Of a stretch of DNA of 64,000 nucleotides, positions 38,364-46,707 are shown one piece after another. The notes beneath the pieces are model-generated. The model saw only the letters and a program-made list of their open reading frames with translations, had not been told where the DNA came from and searched no databases. Made by a program: the position numbers and the translations under genes. The DNA lies in contig NZ_PYFT01000001.1 of assembly GCF_003023845.1 (NCBI RefSeq), positions 744,001-808,000 of the forward strand, given 5' to 3'. Every line of letters begins with the position of its first letter. The stretch's first letter is position 1. This DNA comes from Adhaeribacter arboris. Lineage in GTDB: Bacteria; Bacteroidota; Bacteroidia; Cytophagales; Hymenobacteraceae.

Positions 38364-39746
38364 TTAGTACAAGAGATTCAAACCAAATTGCACTTGAGTT
38401 AAAGGCTCCAAGGAAACATTGCCCGAAGACCAGCCATTTGTTTTCCGGTCGCCTTCTAAAAACCACTCGAACTGGTTCGATAACGGAGCCGCAATTCCCA
38501 GTTTTACAATTCCCCCGGCCGTACCTCCTTCGGAGCGGAACAATTGGTCTTTGGGTTGCATCCACATGCCAAGTGCTCCAGTCAGGAATACTTTTTTCAT
38601 CGGAAAACGATGTACTTCCAGATCTATCCCCGGGAAATGACGCTCCCGGTTTTTATAATCGTGGTAGGTAAAAAATACATTCCATTTATTTTGCTGGAGG
38701 TAAATATTGTAATCGATAACCCGGCCAAAAGAAACTAAATTGTGCACCAGGCTAAAGTTGTAATGAAATGGCTGGCTGTTAAAAGGGCTGATTGCCCGGA
38801 AACGGGCAAAGCCAAAATTATGCGGCGAAACCAGGTTCAGCCACACTAACCGCGATTGTTTTTTTAAATAATTTAATTCTTCTGAGGTCAAATCTTCTTT
38901 GCCAATATACCGGTCTACCCCAGTGCCATACGGATGCGCTCCGCCATTATTACCCCGGTTTTGGTAAGGTTCTTCCGGCCGGAACAAATCATAGACCCAG
39001 GGAGTAAATTCCACACCGGAAATATCTCGTGCATCCGCAGTTAATTCACTTTTATTACGCTCGTCAATGTCTTGGTCGTAATTCTTTTGCCGGAATTCAT
39101 TCACGTACTGGATGGTAATAATGGTATTTAGCAGGTTAGGAATTATATCGCGATAACTGGGCGTGCCGTAGAAAAAAGCATCTTTCTTAAGCTGTTCAAT
39201 TACTTCCAACTGGGCTTCGTGGCCAATGCCTTTATTCCGGACAAACTCCGCCGGATAATCTCTTTTAAAATTTATCAGATCCTGGTCGCTAACATTTTTG
39301 GTGGCAATTCTTTTTTTAAAAAAGCGGAAGTCGTTGGCCTGGTTGTAGCTGGATATTCCCCGGAGGCGCAGTACTGCCCGGTGGGCTTCCTGGTGCTGCC
39401 AGGCCGTTCCGCCCGGCAGATAGGTATAAATGACATTAAAAGCCAGAATAGACCCGGTAGTGAGTACTTTTCCCCAGAAAGGATGAACAGGCTCCAGGGC
39501 GTTACCTAAAGTGGTATTTACAACCTGGTGCACCGCCACGGTATTGTTAATGGATTGATTTAAGCTCGGCCAGTAATATCCATTTTTAAAATTAAGCGGA
39601 TAATCTGCCAAATAAATATTTATAGGCCGATTGGCCGGAGTTAAAGGAGTAGGAAAACTATCTGGTATTTGTGCCTTCGCGCAAATGCCAGAAAAGAGCA
39701 GGGGTACTAACCCAAAATGAATAATTTTTAAGAATAAATTTTTCAT
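38364..39746 (-). CDS. Exported protein, unknown function
   Basis: 460 residues with a signal peptide (cleavage near GICAKAQ). The middle has an HQEAHRAVLRLRGI segment, which recalls a metal-binding HxxxH, and is helical. The last 130 residues look like beta strands (WNVFFTYHDYKNRERHF, VFLTGALGMWM) ending in QFGLNLLY, an outer-membrane-barrel-like end. First gene of the five-gene unit, 11 bases ahead of the next. No family recognised. Confidence 0.65.
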   Translation of the reverse strand: MKNLFLKIIHFGLVPLLFSGICAKAQIPDSFPTPLTPANRPINIYLADYPLNFKNGYYWPSLNQSINNTVAVHQVVNTTLGNALEPVHPFWGKVLTTGSILAFNVIYTYLPGGTAWQHQEAHRAVLRLRGISSYNQANDFRFFKKRIATKNVSDQDLINFKRDYPAEFVRNKGIGHEAQLEVIEQLKKDAFFYGTPSYRDIIPNLLNTIITIQYVNEFRQKNYDQDIDERNKSELTADARDISGVEFTPWVYDLFRPEEPYQNRGNNGGAHPYGTGVDRYIGKEDLTSEELNYLKKQSRLVWLNLVSPHNFGFARFRAISPFNSQPFHYNFSLVHNLVSFGRVIDYNIYLQQNKWNVFFTYHDYKNRERHFPGIDLEVHRFPMKKVFLTGALGMWMQPKDQLFRSEGGTAGGIVKLGIAAPLSNQFEWFLEGDRKTNGWSSGNVSLEPLTQVQFGLNLLY

Positions 39747-41301
39747 AAATTAGGGCAGTTGGGAATTGCCAATCCTAAAAGTTTTCTTTATTGCCTCAAT
39801 CACCACGTATTGTTAAATAAATGAAGGATGGATGATAAGGGTGTTGGGGCTGTTTTATTATTCTGAGGAGTCTTTTGTTATACAATAACTATATATCAAA
39901 CTACCTTGGCGAATAGCCGGACAAAAGGAGGAAGTAGTTAGGTTTAGTAACCCTAACTTTTTTTATTTTTTTAGATTCTACAATTCTTCTTAAAAGAACA
40001 GGAATCCGGGAAGTATTTATTTAATAAGGTAAGTTAAAACTGGGATTGTTGCTTTAGTTGTTCTGCTTGAAAGGATAAAATAGAGTATTATGGTAAATGG
40101 ATGTTTCAAACACAAATTTATTCAAATCAATAGGTATTCGGCTAATACAGTAGATCAACTAGTTTCCATCCTATTTAGGTGAATGAAAAGGTAGATAATA
40201 ATATTTAACGAAAGGTATGTCCATCGTAAGCTAATGTCAATACTGATTTTTCAGTATTTTAAATCAATTTTCCCCGCTTTTCTCTTAAAATAGGCTGACT
40301 AAAAAGTATCTAGCTAAGCATCGTTTTCCTGGAACAGAGATTATTACATTTGATTTGACGTATAAAGTTATTCGGGAATTTGTTAGGCCGAGTAGGAGGG
40401 GAGAGTCAATGGCTTGGCTATTTTGCGTTAAGGTAGCATACGTGTTATAAGGCAGAGGTTTCCTGCAAATAATTTTACTTTCGCAAAGTACCATGAGTCT
40501 GGCGCCACAGCACTACTTTTATCATTCATCTATTTACTTAATTTCTTCCGTTTCGCATCAGATTATATCAGCCCCCATTCATTAACTGCAACGTGGAAGC
40601 TTTTTCCAAATACGCGACCAGGTGGTGGCGATAAAATATAGGAAAACTTTCAACCAGACGTACTACTTATAGTTTCACACTAAATTTTATATCTGAGTAA
40701 TTAATTATAATTGGTAAAGCCGGGTGCAGCCTTTTGTCTAAGATAAGAAATTTTAGAAGATTTTAGTTGTAAGTAAGGAGTGCGTTTAACATTCTCCGAG
40801 TACTCTATACTAGGTATTTATCCAGGAGTTAACTTGTGTTTAATTCTGTTCTACTACTTATATTTTCATTGTAAATTTAAAGTGTATTTTGCCTTAAAAT
40901 AGGTTGGCAAAATCGTCTTACACCAGAGCAAATATAAGAATTGAGCTTGTCGAATTTTACGTAAGCTTAATTTTAGGTCTGTGTATTATCTATAAGAAGC
41001 CCATACACTAGATTAAATCTAAATACCAAATAATGACATATAAATAATCTTTCATTAGTCATTATTTGCATGTTAGAATCGCATAATACATAATTTTATA
41101 GCTAATCACATTTTCTTCCAGCTAGGATAAGCCGTCAATGACTGAAAAATACTGAAAAATCAGTATTGCATTATAATCTAATTCAAGGCAACTTTCATGT
41201 TCATATTGCAAATTTTACCCGAACCTTTAATGTTATTGAAAAATAAGAACCGGGAATAACTCATGAAAGTGCAGAGCTCTGTTCAATTAAAAAAGTAATT
41301 T
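39747..41301. other. 1.5-kb gene-poor AT-rich region with an inverted repeat pair
   Basis: No coding frame is credible. A 20-bp self-complementary word, AATACTGA-TTTT-TCAGTATT, lies at 40239-40258, and its inverted counterpart at 41148-41167. Similarity extends outward a few bases (TAATG(T)C on the left arm). The word CTTAAAATAGG occurs at about 40285 and 40893, and again at 44539. The space between the arms has no transposase. Confidence 0.45.
40239..41167. repeat. Inverted repeat pair bounding 0.9 kb of non-coding DNA
   Basis: Arms at 40239-40258 and 41148-41167 are exact inverted copies, each itself nearly palindromic, with extended similarity of about 27 bases. They could be ends of a decayed mobile element or two independent hairpins of the same intergenic repeat family. 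Confidence 0.45.
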
Positions 41302-41907
41302 ATGAAAGTAATATTCCAGATTTTATCATTATGCTTTTTAGGATTGCTTCCGCAAAAAGGATATTCACAAAAAAATTGGAAATTAGTAGAAAACAAAAAT
41401 GGCATTATGATCTTTACCCGGTTGGCTTTTAGTAGTAAGTTTAAAGAAGTAAAAGTTGTAACAGATCTACCCGGAACTACAAAACAATTAATTAACACCA
41501 TTCTAGATGTAGAAAATCATAGAACTTGGGTGTATGGAGTGAAACAAGCTTATCCTATAGAAAAACAGAACAATAGCCCCTTTATTTACTACTGCGAATA
41601 CAGTTTGCCATTGGTTACCGATCGGGATATGGTTTTAGAAATAAAGTATTCAGAAGGTTCTAAAAATCAACAAGCCGTAATGGAAATAAATAGTATTCCT
41701 GAAAAATTACCAGAGAAGAAGAACCTGATAAGAATTTCCAAGTTATTTGCTAGTTGGGAAATATTTCCAATGTCAGATAAAAAGATGAAAGTTACCTACA
41801 TTCTTCGTGTTGATCCGGCAGGGGAAATTCCAGCTTTTATTTATAACCCTATAGTAACAAGAGGTCCTTATAAATCTTTCATGAAATTAAAAACAATGCT
41901 GCAATAG
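41302..41907 (+). CDS. Secreted START-domain (SRPBCC) protein
   Basis: 201 residues with a signal peptide (cleavage near KGYSQ). The START-like lipid-binding fold is marked by NGIMIFTRLAFSSKFKEVKV, DVENHRTWVYGVKQAYPIE, YYCEYSLPLVTDRDMVL and the C-terminal helix of GPYKSFMKLKTML. Such secreted START proteins are common and uncharacterised in Bacteroidota. They probably bind a hydrophobic ligand in the periplasm. Single gene. Confidence 0.85.
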   Translation: MKVIFQILSLCFLGLLPQKGYSQKNWKLVENKNGIMIFTRLAFSSKFKEVKVVTDLPGTTKQLINTILDVENHRTWVYGVKQAYPIEKQNNSPFIYYCEYSLPLVTDRDMVLEIKYSEGSKNQQAVMEINSIPEKLPEKKNLIRISKLFASWEIFPMSDKKMKVTYILRVDPAGEIPAFIYNPIVTRGPYKSFMKLKTMLQ

Positions 41908-42040
41908 TAAAAACCATTATCAAAATTTACGGAGTCTATGTTTAACAATCACTATCAAATTTTTTTTTAAAAACGCAGCCTAATTACAAATAGATTGGTA
42001 TTTTATTGATAAAGCAGGCTAAATCTAACTATAATAATCT

Positions 42041-42703
42041 ATGGAGGCTAATAACGAATTTCAGCCTATCGAAAAAGATACATCAGCCTGGTTTAGTCCA
42101 ATTGTTATTACCGCAGTTTTTCTTATAATTTCTGTTGTTATACTTATTGGAGCAACTTTATTTGGATTTAATAAAGGCGATATATTAGGTCAATTAAAAA
42201 ACGGTGAATATGCGAGAGGGCTAATTACGTATCTATTTTCCATTGGAACCATTGGCTCTTTTGTAGTTTTAATCCTGGCTGCGCTTGTAGGAAAGGGATC
42301 GAAGGAAGAACGTGAAGATAGATTTAAAAATGCCAAAGATGTTTTTTCTTTACTGATCGGGATATTTGGTTCAATTATAGGTTTTTACTTTGGTTCTATT
42401 ATCGCGGAGAAAGAAATAGCTGCTCCGCAAATTGTTGTGGCAGAACCGATAGTTGAACGGACAGACCCCTTAAACTTTACTATAATGAGTCACATTAGTG
42501 GCGGAGTTCCTCCTTATTTTTACTATATCAAAGTTAAAAATAATGATTCTATGCCTATCAAGCGTACTAAAGAATGGATAAGAGAGGATATACTCAAAAC
42601 TATGTTAAAGTCCGATAGTGTTTTTCAAATTACCTTGTCGGTATTTGATACAAAAGGGGACTCTATAGTTGTCCAAAAAGAAGTACTACGACCAAAAAAT
42701 TAG
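42041..42703 (+). CDS. Membrane protein with a C-terminal soluble domain, hypothetical
   Basis: 220 residues. Three hydrophobic segments are seen at about 19-43, 63-84 and 103-121. The remaining 100 residues (SHISGGVPPYFYYIKVKN, FQITLSVFDTKGDS) look like a single Ig-like beta-sandwich, reminiscent of the SprB/PKD-like repeats of Bacteroidota surface proteins (GGVPPYxY). No known family; neighbours give no clue. Confidence 0.65.
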   Translation: MEANNEFQPIEKDTSAWFSPIVITAVFLIISVVILIGATLFGFNKGDILGQLKNGEYARGLITYLFSIGTIGSFVVLILAALVGKGSKEEREDRFKNAKDVFSLLIGIFGSIIGFYFGSIIAEKEIAAPQIVVAEPIVERTDPLNFTIMSHISGGVPPYFYYIKVKNNDSMPIKRTKEWIREDILKTMLKSDSVFQITLSVFDTKGDSIVVQKEVLRPKN

Positions 42704-42749
42704 TAAAACTTTTAGGAAAGTATTAAATAAAACGTCCTTTTTCCAGAGA

Positions 42750-43640
42750 TTAGAACTGCCATAAACCCGCTGTAATTACTCCTCCTGTACCAAAACTACA
42801 TATAAAGACTTTTTTACCTTCAATATTTGATTCGGAATGCTTTAAAGCAAGGCCTATGGATGCAGTACCACAGTTACCTGTCAACTCCGATACGTTTACA
42901 AAATTTATTCCTTCTATTTCAAAAATATCTTGAAGATGTTTAATTATTTTGGTATTTACTTGATGTAAAATCATGACGTCAGGTCTAGAACGACTTTCAG
43001 ATAAAAATTCTTCGTAAAAAAACTTTGCCTCTTTAATTAACTTTAAGGCTAAAGAATTATTCATTTCTAAGCCTAAATATTTTCTTGGATTCTGGTTTAC
43101 AGCTAAACCCTTCGCTAATATAAGATCAGCATCGTGTCCAAGCTTCACCTGGACAACATTTAATAGTTCTTTATATTGTTTTGATTTATAGTGAATCAGA
43201 TTGGTTGCATAATTGCCGCCGGTCAATATACAAGCAAAGGAACCATTACCAAAAATGCTATAATTTTTACTCGCTCTATCACAAGCTTTTTTAGCTGCAT
43301 CAGCGATAACAACTAGAACGTTGCTATTACAAACAGTTGCAAGTTGACTTCCTAATAAAAGTGCAGTAACACCGCCGGCACATCCTTGAACAATATCTAT
43401 CACGTGCGTATCCGTAAAATGAGGATTAAAGACTTGGGTTAATTGTTGGCCAAGAGAAGGGGCTATACTATCTGGACAAGTAGTTGCCATTATCAAGTGT
43501 GAGATTTTACCGAGATCCTGGTCGAGAAGTGGAGCTACTACTTTTTTTGCAAGAGCTAATACTTGTTTTGGGTAATGTTCATGAGGGGACAGGTCACCAT
43601 ACTCATGATAACTGTGCATGTTAGAAAATTTTACACCCAT
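42750..43640 (-). CDS. Beta-ketoacyl-ACP synthase III-like enzyme
   Basis: 296 residues. The thiolase-fold catalytic triad is visible: Cys87 in DIVQGCAGGVTALL, His226 in ILHQVNTK, and Asn256 in ELTGNCGTASIGLAL. It is about 30-35 residues shorter at the N-terminus than FabH, lacking the usual first strand. Stand-alone KAS III homologues of this sort often initiate secondary lipids or polyketides (DarB- or resorcinol-type pathways). No acyl carrier protein or other synthase is nearby, so the product cannot be guessed. Confidence 0.82.
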   Translation of the reverse strand: MGVKFSNMHSYHEYGDLSPHEHYPKQVLALAKKVVAPLLDQDLGKISHLIMATTCPDSIAPSLGQQLTQVFNPHFTDTHVIDIVQGCAGGVTALLLGSQLATVCNSNVLVVIADAAKKACDRASKNYSIFGNGSFACILTGGNYATNLIHYKSKQYKELLNVVQVKLGHDADLILAKGLAVNQNPRKYLGLEMNNSLALKLIKEAKFFYEEFLSESRSRPDVMILHQVNTKIIKHLQDIFEIEGINFVNVSELTGNCGTASIGLALKHSESNIEGKKVFICSFGTGGVITAGLWQF

Positions 43641-44053
43641 TAAAATACAGTATTATTTAAGTATGCTTTTCTAAGTAACATACATACTTTATTTGATTAC
43701 TAAATTATTATAACAAAATAAACTTTATTATTTCTAAACATCCTAAGTAAAAGTAGTTAAATGAGAAAGTATAAGGGAGGTATTGTCTTGATTTTTTAAA
43801 TTCGTAAAAGACTAGTTTTAGAATAGTTTACCAAACTTATTCCAAAAACGACCGTTTTCCTGAGTCTCATTTCAAACTTCTAAGAACCATCTCAAATGGG
43901 CATTTTATACAACAAGATTTTATACCGCATTCGTGATACAAAAAGAAAATAGATACGCCTAGGTAATAACAATTTAAGCTTCCCAGGCATGATTTTCAAC
44001 TACTTTGTTTTTAACTTACAGTTCTGCCAGGATATTATCCACAAATATCGCCT

Positions 44054-44401
44054 TTATTTTAGTTGCATAGCAGCCATTCCGTACACCCTTTCTATGTTTT
44101 CCCGGAACACCTTTTCGTCGTAAGTCCGGAAAATAATATGCACACTCAATACCTACAGAGCCTTGGTACACTCAAAACTGCGCTTACCCCAGGCCTGGAA
44201 AAGGTTTAACAGGGGAAATTAATGGCTTTTGAAAATCCGGCAAAAGGTTAGCTGTTGGTTAGGCTCCAGCCAAGGAAAAACTTTTTCTTCTTCTTGCCCG
44301 GCAGGGGCATTATCCAGAAAATCGGCTAAATAATCAATAAGTTTATGTCCCTGTTGGCGGAATTTCTCTGAGGAGTATGCCTGATGGAGTATATTATCCA
44401 T
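44054..44401 (-). pseudogene. PLP-dependent (group II) decarboxylase remnant
   Basis: The frame from ATG 44401 reads the N-terminal helix typical of group II decarboxylases (FRQQGHKLIDYLADFLDN), ends at TAA 44219, then resumes in the same frame with LFQAWGKRSFECTKAL, stop, HIIFRTYDEKVFRENIERVYG. That is the C-terminal part seen after the Lys domain in this family. Several hundred residues in the middle are missing and at least two stops remain. Confidence 0.7.
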
Positions 44402-45010
44402 TTTGGTTACGGCTCTACAATTATTTCAAATGGGGACATTTACCTGTATTATTTTATTACCAACCCGTTTATAGAGCCCGGTAAGCTGGTTTTCTACTAA
44501 ATAAAATGGTAAAAATTACGAAGCTGTTTTACGTATCTCTTAAAATAGGCCGTTCCATTATTGCTGAATTTAATACATTTAAATCTATTTAGGATTTTAT
44601 TTATTCTGAATAGTGCTTCACCTGAAAGAGTAACTTCTTTAAATTTTTTCTAAAAGTTATTTCAAGTAAATCTTCTGATGATCAGTAGGTTTAAATACTT
44701 TTATCAAACATAAAATTTGTGGTAAGAGAAAACTTGTTACCGACTTTTTCCTGAAAATAAAAGCCAATATTTCTCTTCTTCGTCTATTTTATCCTTATTA
44801 AAATAGATACTATCTTTGTTCGTCTGGTTATTAAATAGTCACTAATTTTATCGCCTTTTGGTTGCTTAGTAAAAACTTTTTGGCTCAGGTTTCTCACTGC
44901 CGTTAGGCTACTGGCATATTCGACGAAAGTATTTATACCGCACTTAGGCAAGACATTTTAGCCATACCTTTAATCCTGTTTTAAAAAGGTAAATTCTGAA
45001 GCAAAACAAT
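44402..45010. other. Intergenic region upstream of the acyl-CoA dehydrogenase
   Basis: AT-rich, no gene seen. A TATCTTTG word at 44811-44818 matches the -7 consensus but lies about 190 bases from the next start. Confidence 0.3.
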
Positions 45011-46513
45011 ATGCAATTAGTAGACACACCGTATTCCCAGTTCCTGAAAAATTTCGAAGAAACTCTCCAGCACTTATTTCATTCTAAAGCAGATATTGAT
45101 CAGCTCAGCTTAGAGAGAGGTTTACCACCCGCCATAATGAGCGAAATCATGGCGCAAGTACCTTTATCGGTGGCTATTCCCAAGCCGTACGGAGGACGAG
45201 GTAGTAGGGTAAAAGAATGTTTAGGCATATTGGCCGCTGCCTCTTACGAATCGCTCCCGCTTTCCTTAATATTCGGGATTAACATAGCCCTTTTTTTAGA
45301 ACCTGTTTCTAAATACGCGCCGGATTCGGTAAAAAAAGAAATCTTTGACCGTTTTTTGAAAGAGCAAAACATGGGCGGGCTCATGATTACGGAACCTAAC
45401 TACGGCAGCGATGCTCTGAATATGAAAACGGTAAATATACCTACGGATAATGGGTATAAAATTAAGGGCAGCAAGCATTGGCAAGGCCTTACCGGAATGG
45501 CGGATTACTGGTTAATTGCCTGCCGCAAAGAAAGTAGCCCAGGAGAGCTTAGCCGGGATATTGATTTTTTAATTTGTGATGTGTCGCAGGAAAAGCAGCG
45601 GGTAGTAGTAGAAGAGTATTTTGATAATTTAGGGCTCTACATGATCCCTTACGGATTAAATAAATTAGATTTAGAAGTTCCGGCCAGCTTTAAATTACAA
45701 CCGGAATCTACTGGTATTAAAATGATGCTGGATATTCTGCATCGTAGCCGGATGCAATTTCCTGGCATGGGAATGGGCTTTATTCAACGGATGATGGAAG
45801 AAGCCATTGCACATTGTCAAAATAGGGTAGTGGGAGCGGCTAATTTATTAGCCCTGGACCAGGTGCAGTTTCAATTAACCCGGATACAAGCGGCTTTTAC
45901 CATTTGTTCGGCCATGTGCGCCCGCAGTAGTGAAATTAGCGGCATCGATCATAACCTGGCGGCCGAAGGTTTAGAAGCAAACAGTATGAAAGCAGTGGTT
46001 ACCGATTTAATGCAGGAGTCTGCTCAAATCCTGGTTCAGCTGTCCGGAGCGAATGGTTACCGGATAACGCATATTGGTGGGCGCGGAATCGTGGATAGCC
46101 GGCCTTTTCAGATTTTTGAAGGTTCCAACGAAATGCTTTATGCTCAGATAGCGGAAATGATTACCCGCTTAATGAAAAAGCAGAAGCAAATGCAGGTTTT
46201 TGCTTTTCTAAAAGATTTCATCCTAACTTCTCAGGCCAGCGAGTATTTTAAACAAGAACTTAGTTTTACTCTTCCCGATTCTCTGCCGCAACGCAAACTA
46301 GTGGACTTGGGAAAAATAATTGGGCGGATTGTTACCGTAGGTTATGTATTAAACCTGCAGGAAAAAGGATTTCAGAAAAATTTGGTGGAAAACTGTATTA
46401 TTTCGGTCAAACAAGAAATTGCCGCGCTCGTTTCTGCCTTTCAATCAAATAATAGCATTCAAGTTATTACTGATTTATCCGAAGATAGCTCCTGGTTGAA
46501 CTTTGCCGAATAA
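45011..46513 (+). CDS. Acyl-CoA dehydrogenase family protein
   Basis: 500 residues, FAD-dependent flavoenzyme fold. The N-terminal helical domain is followed by GLMITEPNYGSDALNMKT (FAD and substrate contact), the middle beta domain with IKGSKHWQGL, and the C-terminal helical domain with QLSGANGYRITHIGGRGIVD and the FEGSNEM segment, whose Glu is in the place of the catalytic base. About 100 residues longer than classical acyl-CoA dehydrogenases, with an extra C-terminal helical part. Substrate unknown. Monocistronic, ends in a strong terminator. Confidence 0.88.
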   Translation: MQLVDTPYSQFLKNFEETLQHLFHSKADIDQLSLERGLPPAIMSEIMAQVPLSVAIPKPYGGRGSRVKECLGILAAASYESLPLSLIFGINIALFLEPVSKYAPDSVKKEIFDRFLKEQNMGGLMITEPNYGSDALNMKTVNIPTDNGYKIKGSKHWQGLTGMADYWLIACRKESSPGELSRDIDFLICDVSQEKQRVVVEEYFDNLGLYMIPYGLNKLDLEVPASFKLQPESTGIKMMLDILHRSRMQFPGMGMGFIQRMMEEAIAHCQNRVVGAANLLALDQVQFQLTRIQAAFTICSAMCARSSEISGIDHNLAAEGLEANSMKAVVTDLMQESAQILVQLSGANGYRITHIGGRGIVDSRPFQIFEGSNEMLYAQIAEMITRLMKKQKQMQVFAFLKDFILTSQASEYFKQELSFTLPDSLPQRKLVDLGKIIGRIVTVGYVLNLQEKGFQKNLVENCIISVKQEIAALVSAFQSNNSIQVITDLSEDSSWLNFAE

Positions 46514-46616
46514 AGAATGGAAATCTAATTAGTTAAAGTAAGCTGGTAGATGCAGGTAAATGCTGCCAATCCATTTTTTGATTATCTCTTCTACTTATAA
46601 AATCAACCACTTTTAG

Positions 46617-46669
46617 GCAAAAGATTAACTGCTTTTTACTTTTAAAAGCAGTTAATCTTTTGCTTTTTT
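46617..46669 (+). terminator. Strong terminator after the acyl-CoA dehydrogenase
   Basis: A perfect 20-bp stem (46617-46636 with 46644-46663, GCAAAAGATTAACTGC at the outer end), a 7-base loop, then six T at 46664-46669. It lies between two convergent genes and can also serve the GH116 gene on the other strand. Confidence 0.9.
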
Positions 46670-46707
46670 AGAAGAATATTATCAAATAAGAAAGAATGTA
46701 TTCTTAA

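Noticed and set aside
40285..40494. 69-codon ORF on the minus strand in the gap before the START gene
   Set aside because: No motif, no hydrophobic pattern, odd composition; judged chance.
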